Shown: positions 25,832 to 33,836 of the stretch, in pieces
Numbering within the stretch: the stretch's first letter is position 1
Layout of the letters: every line of letters starts with the position of its first letter
NCBI RefSeq assembly: GCF_014652895.1
Contig: NZ_BMZR01000003.1
Coordinates: forward strand, 62,001-126,000
Direction of reading: 5' to 3'
From: Psychrobacter glaciei
GTDB lineage: Bacteria > Pseudomonadota > Gammaproteobacteria > Pseudomonadales > Moraxellaceae
Length of the DNA: 64,000 nucleotides
Program-made: the position numbers and the translations under genes
Notes under the pieces: generated by a model
Told to the model about the DNA's origin: nothing
Seen by the model: only the letters and a program-made list of their open reading frames with translations
The model's database searches: none

Positions 25832-26494
25832 ATGATAAAACCACGCTCTTTTAACGGTCTTAAACCGTTTATTTTATATAAGACAGTCATATTATTAACG
25901 TTGGTAGGCACATTTACCGTGTCAGGCTGTAGTCAATATAGTAACGATAATGCAGTCACTATTGCCAGTCAACAATCCAGCCCCATGATATTTGACGATC
26001 AAGCCAGCCGCAATAACGGGGCGTGGGGCGCGGTTTATATGTCCAAAGAAGCGCTGACCAGATCCCCCACAAATATCGTTGATGTTAATTCGATACCAAA
26101 AATGAGCGAAGATGGCGGCTTACAAAAATGGCTCACCAAATTTGAAGGCAGCTTACAAGGCAAAAGCGGTTTTTTTTCTACTGATGGTAAAAAGCTTTAT
26201 GAGGATTCTTGTGCAGGTTGCCATATGCAAAAAGGCGAGGGCGCACAAGGAGCAGGCTACTACCCACCGCTAGCTAACAACACTAAGATGGAGTCAAAGT
26301 ATTATATTATTAGCGTCGTTATGAATGGTCTACGTGGTATGCCTTCTTTTCATAGCATGATGACCGATCAGCAAATAGCTGCCGTTACCCAGTATGTGCA
26401 TAGCGATTTGAACAACTATACGGACACGGTGACCACTGCTAATGTCACGCAGCTGCGCCATGACTTTCCACCCGGCGCTGATCCTAGTGAATAA
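25832..26494 (+). CDS. Monoheme cytochrome c lipoprotein
   Basis: A 220-aa protein with a lipoprotein signal (hydrophobic segment TVILLTLVGTFTV, lipobox VSGC, Cys about residue 33) and one CxxCH heme site (CAGCH, about 130-134). The distal Met is probably in GLRGMPSFHSMM. The class I cytochrome c fold is at the C-terminus; the N-terminal 90 residues are unassigned. Lipid anchoring would place it on the periplasmic face of a membrane, where it could pass electrons from the amine oxidase/triheme cytochrome to an oxidase or quinone pool. It is the last gene of the module; the next promoter box starts 66 nt after its stop. Confidence 0.88.
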   Translation: MIKPRSFNGLKPFILYKTVILLTLVGTFTVSGCSQYSNDNAVTIASQQSSPMIFDDQASRNNGAWGAVYMSKEALTRSPTNIVDVNSIPKMSEDGGLQKWLTKFEGSLQGKSGFFSTDGKKLYEDSCAGCHMQKGEGAQGAGYYPPLANNTKMESKYYIISVVMNGLRGMPSFHSMMTDQQIAAVTQYVHSDLNNYTDTVTTANVTQLRHDFPPGADPSE

Positions 26495-26559
26495 CGCATG
26501 ACTCATTTTCTGACATCCTAAATTTCTCATTGTCGTTTAAACTTTTTTAATTTAAGCAG

Positions 26560-26593
26560 CTTAACGCCTTCTTAACAAGGTACTTGTTACTTT
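26560..26593 (+). promoter_or_regulatory. PmrA-box-like promoter upstream of eptA
   Basis: CTTAAC (26560-26565), GCCTT, CTTAAC (26571-26576), then 11 bp and TACTTT (26588-26593). The eptA start is at 26635, giving a leader of roughly 35 nt. Geometry is identical to 21381 and 30599. Confidence 0.8.
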
Positions 26594-26634
26594 AATGAAT
26601 TGGGTCTTCACTCATTCTGTTGAGAAGTATTTGT

Positions 26635-28311
26635 ATGTCAATATCTCAAGCGCTTAGTGCTAGCTTTACCAAAGTTCATGATAGAAAATATGCTATTAGC
26701 AAACGCTATCATTTTGAGCTGAATGTTAATGTACTTATCGTCATCACTGCACTATATCTAGTCACTACCGCTAATATTAGTTTTTTTGCGCAAGTCCTAA
26801 ATATCTACCCATTTGATACAAATACGGGGTTCATTCTTTCACTAGTGGGCTTGTTGTTTGGTTTGCTGTGGCTAATACTTCAGCTGCTTTGTTATCGCTC
26901 CACGGCAAAAGCAGTGTTGATTACCATGGTGCTAGTGGCAGCAGTTTGTGGTTATTTTACCGATGCTTACGGCACGATTTTTGATCGTAATATGCTTATC
27001 AATAGCTTACAAACCGATCAAGCTGAGGCTATGGATCTAATGGCACCAAGCTTTGTGATTAGAGTGGTATTATTAGGCATCATTCCAGTATTTATTATTA
27101 GCAAAATTCGTTTAAAGCGCTTCTCTTGGCAACGCGCAATACTTCAAAAGACCGCAACCTTAGTTGCCTCTATTGCGCTGATTGCGCTTTGCCTGATACC
27201 TTTTGGCGATCAGTACGCCAGCTTTTTTCGTCAGCATAAAGAGGTCCGTTATTATAGCAACCCAATCACGCCCATTTATTCTGTCGTAAAACTAGGAACG
27301 GATTATATAGCTGAACGGCAACGCCCTGATACGCTGATACTTCATGCAGCAGATGCCAAGCGTAGCGCAGCTGTGAATAGCACTGCAAAACCTAAGCTGA
27401 TGGTATTTGTGGTCGGAGAGACTGTGCGTGCTGACCACATTGGCTTGAATGGCTATAGACGCAACACTACGCCACTGCTCGCCAAGCAAGCGGATATCTA
27501 TAGCTTTAAGAATGTAACGGCCTGTGGCACCTCTACCGCTTATTCAGTGCCTTGTATGTTCAGCTATGCAAACCAAAGTGACTACGATGTAGATACCGCT
27601 GCCTACAATGAAAATGTGTTGGATACGCTAAACAAACAAGGCGTCAAGGTCATTTGGCGAGACAATAACTCTAGCTCTAAAGGCGTGGCAGATCGAGTGG
27701 TGTTTGAGGATTACAAAACGCCGGATAAGAACCCCAATTGTGATAGCGAATGCCGAGATATTGGCATGTTGGATGGCTTTGATAAAATGATTAAGTCGGA
27801 CTCTAGCCAAAAAGACACTTTGGTTATACTGCATCAAATGGGCAATCATGGCCCCGCTTATTACAAACGTTATCCTAAAACCTTTGAAAAATTTCAGCCA
27901 GTTTGTATGACCAATGAGCTGTCCAAATGTGATGCACAGTCGGTCATCAACGGTTACGACAATGCGATTGGCTATACTGATTATTTCTTAAATAATGTTA
28001 TTGAAACATTGAAGCCTTATTAACAAGACTATGAGGTGGTGATGGTATATATTAGCGATCATGGAGAAAGTCTGGGTGAGAACAATATCTACTTACATGG
28101 ACTGCCGTACAGCATTGCGCCGAATGCGCAAAAGCAAGTGCCGTTGATTGTTTGGTCACCTGCGAGTAACCGTATCAGTAGCGAGAGTCTGACGAGTATG
28201 AGCACTCAGCCAGTATCACATGATTTTATCACGCCAACTTTACTAAGATTTTTTGATATCACCACCGACGAGGTAGCCTCAGCGCCTACTTTTTTTAAGG
28301 TCGCCAATTAA
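26635..28311 (+). pseudogene. eptA: Lipid A phosphoethanolamine transferase (EptA/PmrC-like), in-frame stop
   Basis: The reading frame encodes an EptA-type enzyme that adds phosphoethanolamine to lipid A phosphates. It has five N-terminal transmembrane helices (about 30-190), then a periplasmic alkaline-phosphatase-like domain with the metal Glu in VVGETVRADHIGLNGY and the nucleophile Thr in CGTSTAYSVPCMF. Codon 463 (28021-28023) is TAA. The same frame continues QDYEVVMVYISDHGESLGEN to 28309-28311, supplying the metal-binding Asp-His. Total length (about 558 codons) matches the family, so a single substitution (for example CAA to TAA) explains the break. The truncated product would lack the Asp-His ligands. 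The start at 26635 has GAGAAG seven bases upstream. Confidence 0.9.
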
Positions 28312-28340
28312 ACGCTTATTTATGATAGATAAGCGTTTTT
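28310..28340 (+). terminator. Hairpin terminator/attenuator between eptA and the response regulator gene
   Basis: AAACGCTTAT and ATAAGCGTTT form a 10-bp stem followed by T's. It begins inside the eptA stop codon and ends 42 nt before the regulator start, so regulator expression from the eptA promoter would need read-through. Confidence 0.75.
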
Positions 28341-28379
28341 AGGCAGTCATATTTAGGCAATCATCTTTAGGTAGTCATA
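28338..28379 (+). repeat. Three 14-bp tandem repeats before the response regulator start
   Basis: TTTAGGCAGTCATA, TTTAGGCAATCATC and TTTAGGTAGTCATA abut each other and end three bases before the ATG. The only SD-like AGG near the start lies within the third unit. Confidence 0.92.
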
Positions 28380-28382
28380 GCC

Positions 28383-29072
28383 ATGTACAAGATACTTATT
28401 ATTGAAGACAATCCCGATATCGTCGCCAATATCTATGCGTTTTTTGAGCCAAAAGGTTTTGAGCTCGACAATGCTCACAATGGTTACAGTGGTTTGACCT
28501 TGGCATCAACCAATCGTTATGACGTTATATTATTGGATGTGATGCTCCCTGGTATGGATGGCACTCAATTGTGCAAGAAGCTCAGAGAAGAGTTGCATGA
28601 TAAGACGCCGGTATTGATGCTGACGGCTCGCGATACGGTCTTGGATAAAGTCGCAGGATTCGATAGTGGTGCTGATGATTATCTGGTCAAACCCTTCTCA
28701 CTGGTGGAGCTCGAAGCCCGTATCAAAGCGCTCATACGTCGCCATCAAGATGAGCATTTTCGGCATAGTATAGAGGTCGGTAAACTGTCTCTAAATACAG
28801 ATGAGCACACTATTCAGCGCGAGGGCATCTTTTTAAAACTGACCCCAACTGGGTTTAAGATACTCGCCACGCTGATGAACGCCGCTCCTAGAGTGGTCAG
28901 CAAAACGGAGCTTGAGGAAAAAGTTTGGGGACGAGATATCCCAAGTAGTGATGCTTTGCGCACTCATCTTCATAGCGTAAGGGCACAGGTCGATAAGCCA
29001 TTTGCTCAACCGATGATAATGACCATACCAGGCGTTGGCTATCAGATAGTCGACCCTGATAATTTGTCGTAA
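28383..29072 (+). CDS. OmpR-family response regulator, ColR/PmrA type
   Basis: A 229-aa regulator. The receiver domain has ILIIEDNPDI (acidic residues), phospho-acceptor Asp in ILLDVMLPGMDG (about residue 52), Thr in LMLTARD and Lys in DDYLVKPF. The C-terminal winged helix is KLTPTGFKILATLM ... LRTHLHSVRAQVDKPF ... IPGVGYQIV. The DKPF stretch and the LKLTPTG segment resemble Pseudomonas ColR more than Acinetobacter PmrA. ColR responds to Zn/Fe and controls lipid A phosphoethanolamine addition. Encoded between eptA and its kinase, it is the probable binder of the CTTAAC repeats at 21381, 26560 and 30599 (inference). Confidence 0.92.
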   Translation: MYKILIIEDNPDIVANIYAFFEPKGFELDNAHNGYSGLTLASTNRYDVILLDVMLPGMDGTQLCKKLREELHDKTPVLMLTARDTVLDKVAGFDSGADDYLVKPFSLVELEARIKALIRRHQDEHFRHSIEVGKLSLNTDEHTIQREGIFLKLTPTGFKILATLMNAAPRVVSKTELEEKVWGRDIPSSDALRTHLHSVRAQVDKPFAQPMIMTIPGVGYQIVDPDNLS

Positions 29073-29201
29073 CTTGTCTCGCAGATCATTTTTTATCATT
29101 TTGTGAGCCATCTTACTTTCCATAACGATAAACTGGTCGGGCGTATTTATACCCCTGATAACCTATATCTATTCTCTGCTACTACCAATTAAGCCCATGC
29201 C

Positions 29202-30548
29202 ATGTTTAATATAGATTCTATAGCCAATAAGTTTCGTGTGTCCTACCTCTTATTTGCCTTGTTACTATGCGCCACTTTTGTCAGTATTTTTTTGTATGCC
29301 GAAATGCGAATAGAGCAGGATTTGGTTAAAGCTCGTCTGTTGCAGCAGCTAGAGCTCAGTCAGAAAGAGTATGGTGAGCAGACGGTTTATACGGCAGAAC
29401 CAGGGATTAAAATTTATCGTTATGATAGTGCACCTGAGAATTTAAAAGCCATAGCGACTGAAACGGTGCAAGAGATTTCTATCACTGTTGATACGGGCGC
29501 AGACAAAACGAACACTGAACTGCATTTCTTTCACTATCACCGCGACCAACAAAATTACATTCTAACCTACCTAGAAAACACCGATATGGTGATGGAAAAT
29601 TATCCTGTTTTGGCAATCTTTGAGCATTTAGAGGACATATTTGCGGCTGCCTTGAAAGCTGCTGTCATTTTAAGTTTATTGATTGCTATTGTCTTTTCTC
29701 AATTGTCTTCCAAGCAAATCATCAAGCCTTTACTGGCTCTAAAGCGGGCAGTGGAAACAGACCATCGTAACTTGACAGAGTTGACCCATTTGCCGTCGGA
29801 AGTCGGAGTGTTGGCTCGAGCGATTGATGAAAAAAACCATAAACTGGAGCAGTATCTAAAACGCGAGCAGCTGTTTACAGGTGATGTCAGCCACGAGCTA
29901 CGCACACCATTGACAATCATTATGGGCGCGTCTGAAGTGTTGGCCTCACAGCTAGAACATGACAGTCGCTTGAGCGAATTTACCAATCGTATCAGCAATA
30001 CTGCCAAAGAGACCTCTGAAATTATCACGGCTTTATTATTGCTTTCGCGTGCGCCTGAAAAATTGGATGCGCCGCTAACGTCCATTAATAGCATTGCAGC
30101 CAATGAAATTGAACGTTTGAAGTATCTGCTGCGTTATAAAACAGTGACCTGCACAGTGGTAGCAGACCAAGAATACACTGCCTATGTGCGACCTGAGTTA
30201 CTCAAAATGGCGTTGGGTAATTTGATCAAAAATGCGTTTCAGTATACGGATGATGGAGAAGTCATTGTCACTATCGATGCTAAAAAAATAACGGTGACAG
30301 ATACTGGTCTGGGTATTCCTGAAGTTATGATGCCTCTGCTTTATGAAAGATTTGAGCGTCTAAATCACAGTGATACCGACAATCAAATGGATAAAGATCT
30401 ATCACCTAACTTTCATTCTGTTTATAAAGTAGAAGGTACGGGGCTAGGGCTTAGTATCGTGCAGCGTATCATGACCCATATGAGCTGGCAGTTAACCCAT
30501 CACCCCAATGAAAGTGGTGGTAGTACGTTTAGTATTTATTATCAATAG
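29202..30548 (+). CDS. Sensor histidine kinase, ColS/PmrB-like
   Basis: A 448-aa membrane kinase with TM1 (about 15-30) and a periplasmic sensor of about 120 residues rich in Glu/His (including FFHYHRDQQNY). TM2 is at about 150-168, followed by a linker/HAMP-like segment and the H-box GDVSHELRTPLTIIMG (His about 232). The N-box NLIKNAFQYTDDGEV and G-boxes TGLGIPEVM and GTGLGLSIVQRI follow. It is the evident partner of the regulator upstream. The signal is unknown; ColS and PmrB proteins sense metals or low pH. There is no clear SD at this ATG and a 129-nt spacer separates it from the regulator gene, so the start is only moderately certain. Confidence 0.9.
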   Translation: MFNIDSIANKFRVSYLLFALLLCATFVSIFLYAEMRIEQDLVKARLLQQLELSQKEYGEQTVYTAEPGIKIYRYDSAPENLKAIATETVQEISITVDTGADKTNTELHFFHYHRDQQNYILTYLENTDMVMENYPVLAIFEHLEDIFAAALKAAVILSLLIAIVFSQLSSKQIIKPLLALKRAVETDHRNLTELTHLPSEVGVLARAIDEKNHKLEQYLKREQLFTGDVSHELRTPLTIIMGASEVLASQLEHDSRLSEFTNRISNTAKETSEIITALLLLSRAPEKLDAPLTSINSIAANEIERLKYLLRYKTVTCTVVADQEYTAYVRPELLKMALGNLIKNAFQYTDDGEVIVTIDAKKITVTDTGLGIPEVMMPLLYERFERLNHSDTDNQMDKDLSPNFHSVYKVEGTGLGLSIVQRIMTHMSWQLTHHPNESGGSTFSIYYQ

Positions 30549-30562
30549 CACTCATCAATGCG

Positions 30563-30598
30563 AAGCATTAAAAAATGCTCATAATTTTTTAATGCTTT
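30563..30598 (+). terminator. Terminator after the kinase gene, abutting the next promoter box
   Basis: AAGCATTAAAAAAT (30563-30576) and ATTTTTTAATGCTT (30584-30597) are exact inverted repeats with a 7-nt loop. The stem ends two bases before the CTTAAC box at 30599. Confidence 0.75.
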
Positions 30599-30632
30599 CT
30601 TAACGTTGTCTTAACCTTTGCTATCTTATACT
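30599..30632 (+). promoter_or_regulatory. PmrA-box-like promoter upstream of dgkA-PAP2
   Basis: CTTAAC (30599-30604), GTTGT, CTTAAC (30610-30615), then 11 bp and TATACT (30627-30632). dgkA starts at 30680, giving a leader of about 40 nt. Confidence 0.8.
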
Positions 30633-30679
30633 CAACACTTGCAGCATATCCTACTATTCATGAGTATAAAGAATTCAAT

Positions 30680-31153
30680 ATGAGCAAAGTCACACCCTCT
30701 CACTTTGACTATAAAAAGCCCGATTTTGAGCCTATTGGCCAACCGGTTCCCATCCCATTGCTTGCAATTGATAGTTATGCCAGTAACGCGAAAGGTAAAA
30801 AAGGTCTTGCCCGTATCGTCAAAGCCACCAGTTACTCTATAGATGGCTTTAAAGCAGCTTACCAATTTGAGGCGGCCTTTAGACAGGTTTTGTGGCTCAA
30901 CTTTGCCTTACTCATGGCACTCATCTTCACGCCTTTTGATCTCAGTATAAAAATGCTGCTGATAGTCGCTTCTTTCTTATCATTAATCGTTGAGTTATTT
31001 AATACGGGTATCGAAGCCAGTGTTGACCATACTTCGACAGAGCAGCATCCACTGGCCAAAATAGCCAAAGATGTCGGTTCTGCTGCACAATTTTTGGCAT
31101 TATTGCTTTTAACCCTGCTATGGCTGATAGCGCTATCTAGCACTTTCTTGTGA
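30680..31153 (+). CDS. dgkA: Diacylglycerol kinase DgkA
   Basis: A 157-aa inner-membrane enzyme phosphorylating diacylglycerol to phosphatidic acid. Three transmembrane helices are seen. The family signature ELFNTGIEASVDH, with the AKIAKDVGSAAQFLAL segment (about 110-137), contains the catalytic Glu/Asn residues. The N-terminal 45 residues (Pro-rich) are extra relative to the roughly 120-aa E. coli protein. DgkA recycles the diacylglycerol released when EptA transfers phosphoethanolamine from phosphatidylethanolamine, which explains its place in this regulon. It is followed after 22 nt by a PAP2 gene. Confidence 0.93.
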   Translation: MSKVTPSHFDYKKPDFEPIGQPVPIPLLAIDSYASNAKGKKGLARIVKATSYSIDGFKAAYQFEAAFRQVLWLNFALLMALIFTPFDLSIKMLLIVASFLSLIVELFNTGIEASVDHTSTEQHPLAKIAKDVGSAAQFLALLLLTLLWLIALSSTFL

Positions 31154-31175
31154 ATCCTATCTTTTGGGTGTATCA

Positions 31176-31901
31176 ATGACTGTAAAAACCAATTCCGCTG
31201 ATTGGGCTTGGCTCAAACTCTTGTGCCTCACCCTCATTGCGACACTGACATTTGAGCATAGCCAATTGGACCTTCGTATCAGTGAGCTTTTCTATGCAAA
31301 TGGTCGATGGCTGATAGATAAAGGTGCGCAGCCTTACGCGTTTATCTTTTATGATTTACCTAAATTATTGCTGATTTTGCTCGGCGTTTACTTAATAACC
31401 GTGTTAATCATCAAGTATAGACAGCCCTTGATTACAACCTCTCTGCCCAGTAAATCAAAATTTGATAGATTACTTACTCCCTTATCGGTGCGTGAGATAA
31501 GTTATCTTTTGAGCGTATTGATTATGGTGCCGACTACCATTGCTGTACTCAAAGGCATGACCCACGTCAGTTGCCCCAATCACTTGATGGTTTTTAACGG
31601 TGACTTACCATACCTTAATCTTTGGCAAAGCATAGTGGCTATGACACCCGCCAAGTGTTTTCCAGCAGCACATGCCAGCGCAGGATTTTCTTTATATGGC
31701 TTGGCGTTTTTACCGACGCTACGACAATATCGCTATAGAATCTTTGAGACAGTCACTGTCTTAGGGTGGGCGATGGGAGGGTACAAAATGCTCTTTGGCG
31801 ACCATTTTTTTAGTCATACCTTGGTATCGATGCTGCTGTCACTGACAATTGCTTGCGCACTCGCAACAGTATGCTTCAAAAAAAGAGAGCTCATATATTG
31901 A
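31176..31901 (+). CDS. PAP2-superfamily membrane phosphatase
   Basis: A 241-aa membrane protein with about six helices and the PAP2 triad: a variant first motif LKGMTHVSCP (Lys; the usual RP is replaced), CFPAAHASAGF (SGH-like, catalytic His; second motif) and GDHFFSHTLVSM (third motif, His). PAP2 enzymes remove phosphate from lipids such as lipid A, undecaprenyl-PP or phosphatidic acid. The substrate cannot be read from sequence. The TTG at 31164 is a possible start, but ATG 31176 after GGGTG is preferred. It is co-transcribed with dgkA, suggesting phospholipid or lipid A phosphate remodelling. Confidence 0.88.
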   Translation: MTVKTNSADWAWLKLLCLTLIATLTFEHSQLDLRISELFYANGRWLIDKGAQPYAFIFYDLPKLLLILLGVYLITVLIIKYRQPLITTSLPSKSKFDRLLTPLSVREISYLLSVLIMVPTTIAVLKGMTHVSCPNHLMVFNGDLPYLNLWQSIVAMTPAKCFPAAHASAGFSLYGLAFLPTLRQYRYRIFETVTVLGWAMGGYKMLFGDHFFSHTLVSMLLSLTIACALATVCFKKRELIY

Positions 31902-31922
31902 TGATATTTCCTTAATGCTTGT

Positions 31923-33602
31923 TCAAGTATTTTTAGCCAAGCCCCCAACCTTGTCAACGAGCGACTTGGGTAGATAATTATCATTGATATGCGCTTTTGG
32001 ATACTGCTCGTTGATCCAAGTAACGTAATTATCGGCAGTCAGTTGTCCTCGATATATCAGATATAAAGCGTGCAGGGCGACGCTACGGGATAGTCCCATC
32101 ACGCATTGGAAGTTGATGAGGATTGTTTTGCTAGGCAGCTTTTTTTTAGTGATATTAGTCACTATATCAATGGCTGTTAATATGTCTATCTGCTTAAATA
32201 AATGGATAAAGTGCTGAGTATCAATCTCTCCTAACGACTGTAAGTCTAATAGTGGAAAATAAAGATATCTCATCTGAACAGCAGCAAATGATGGATGAAA
32301 ATCGCAGGATAATGAGTCGTCATGATTAACCTCTAAATTACTGACATCTAAATGACCAGCGCCTAATCTTTGTGCTTGCGCGTAAGTATGATGGGTATGC
32401 AATGCTTGTTTTAAACTCAAACTATGACTGTTGGTTTCCACAGCCGAATCAATCACAATAATCATCGCAAAGTTAGAAAAGTATGAATAATGCTCATCGC
32501 TCATTTTAGATAAGCCAAATAATGTTGGGGTAGCAACTGCATATACCGAGTCTACTATTTTATGTGTTGGACATCTATCAGTATGGTTCAATGAGCCAAA
32601 ATCTGATTTTGTATGTTGAGTGAGCTGATACCGTTGCCCGACATACCACATCAGCCGGTAGCCTAATAGTAAGGGTGCAAACGTCAGCCAAGTAGATAGG
32701 AGCAAGCGCCCTTGCTCATCCTTTGCAAACCAACGTTTGTCGCGAGGTTGATTGGGATATTGATAAGCCCAAGCTAAGACAAAAAAACTTAACATCCAAT
32801 ACGTGGCGACTAAACGATATAACCCTGCAAAAGTAATAGAGGTCATGCTTCTATTGAGCATAAACCCTGCTATCGATAGGATTAAAAATCCTGATATCGC
32901 CACTGTCAGATACTTTAAAACCAAATTGTTTCGCAGCTTATTGGTTATTACCAGTATCAACGTTGCCAGTAACAACCCACCAGCAATATCTAGTAGATGA
33001 TGCTGGTAAGTCAGAACGGTAGATATGATGATGAGACTACAGATACAGCAGAGCGTCAGGCGATAGAGGGCAGATTTTGAAAGTTGCCATAATGACGTCC
33101 CTAGTAATACAGCATATGTCACATGCAAGGAAGGGAACTGATTAAAAGGTTTGTCTGTTATATGCAAAAATTGATAGCCATAGTGTGTCCAGCCCAAAAC
33201 TGTAGGCCGCTCAAAAGTGAATTTGGCGGGAAACACATAAAAGATAAAACAAGCAAAAAGGGTGGCTAGGATTAACTTGCGCGTTAATAAGGAGAGCTGT
33301 GCTGGTGTTTTTACCATAAAAAAACTGGCGCAAAACAGCATGATTGACCAGCTATAAGGCACAATCATCAGCGCAACAAAGGGAATAGCTGCGTCAATCG
33401 GTATGGCTAGTATATGGACTTTCTTAGGCCATATAGGGTTAATGCTACTTAGCTTAGAAAGCTGAGTAGCATAAAACTGAGTAGCATAAAAAAGTGTTTG
33501 CGCATAGATATTAGTCAATGAGTACAGAAGAGCAAAGACCCCTAATGCGCATGCTAAGGAGATCCATCTAGAAGTCATTGAAATAGGCGAATTACTGGTC
33601 AT
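31923..33602 (-). CDS. Fused PAP2/Aur1-type membrane protein and dual-specificity phosphatase
   Basis: A 559-aa two-domain protein. The N-terminal about 310 residues form a multi-helix PAP2/inositolphosphotransferase-like domain, with the NQFPSLHVTYAVLLG and YQHHLLDIAGGLLLA histidine motifs. The C-terminal part is a tyrosine/dual-specificity phosphatase with the P-loop CVMGLSRS (CX5R, about 515-522). The His that normally precedes the catalytic Cys is Gln here (NFQCV). A direct duplication FYATQFYATQ occurs near residue 37. It converges with the PAP2 gene and was probably recruited into the same lipid-phosphate neighbourhood. No SD is obvious; MTSRW at residue 9 is an alternative start. Confidence 0.88.
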   Translation of the reverse strand: MTSNSPISMTSRWISLACALGVFALLYSLTNIYAQTLFYATQFYATQLSKLSSINPIWPKKVHILAIPIDAAIPFVALMIVPYSWSIMLFCASFFMVKTPAQLSLLTRKLILATLFACFIFYVFPAKFTFERPTVLGWTHYGYQFLHITDKPFNQFPSLHVTYAVLLGTSLWQLSKSALYRLTLCCICSLIIISTVLTYQHHLLDIAGGLLLATLILVITNKLRNNLVLKYLTVAISGFLILSIAGFMLNRSMTSITFAGLYRLVATYWMLSFFVLAWAYQYPNQPRDKRWFAKDEQGRLLLSTWLTFAPLLLGYRLMWYVGQRYQLTQHTKSDFGSLNHTDRCPTHKIVDSVYAVATPTLFGLSKMSDEHYSYFSNFAMIIVIDSAVETNSHSLSLKQALHTHHTYAQAQRLGAGHLDVSNLEVNHDDSLSCDFHPSFAAVQMRYLYFPLLDLQSLGEIDTQHFIHLFKQIDILTAIDIVTNITKKKLPSKTILINFQCVMGLSRSVALHALYLIYRGQLTADNYVTWINEQYPKAHINDNYLPKSLVDKVGGLAKNT

Positions 33603-33685
33603 AGGATTTGTCTAATCGTTGCCATAGTGCAAGTGCTATAAATAGCATAAAACAGGATGTTTTGACATAAATGAGGTTGAGACTA

Positions 33686-33745
33686 GGGTCTGTTGAACAT
33701 TCAAATAGCCACTGCCAGTGCCACATTTGAATGTTCAACAGACCC
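33686..33745. mobile_element. MITE, family A, internally deleted copy
   Basis: Only 60 bp: the full left repeat GGGTCTGTTGAACATTCAAAT is joined directly to the right end (AGCCACTGCCAGTGCCAC and the inverted repeat), flanked by TA at 33684-33685 and 33746-33747. It lies between the phosphatase fusion gene and dedA. Confidence 0.9.
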
Positions 33746-33836
33746 TAATAGCAGTGTTTGGATAGTTACATTGTTAGGTTTACTCAAAATTAGAAAAATA
33801 AATCGTCTATAGTTTTAATAAGGGGAGGCAGTAATT

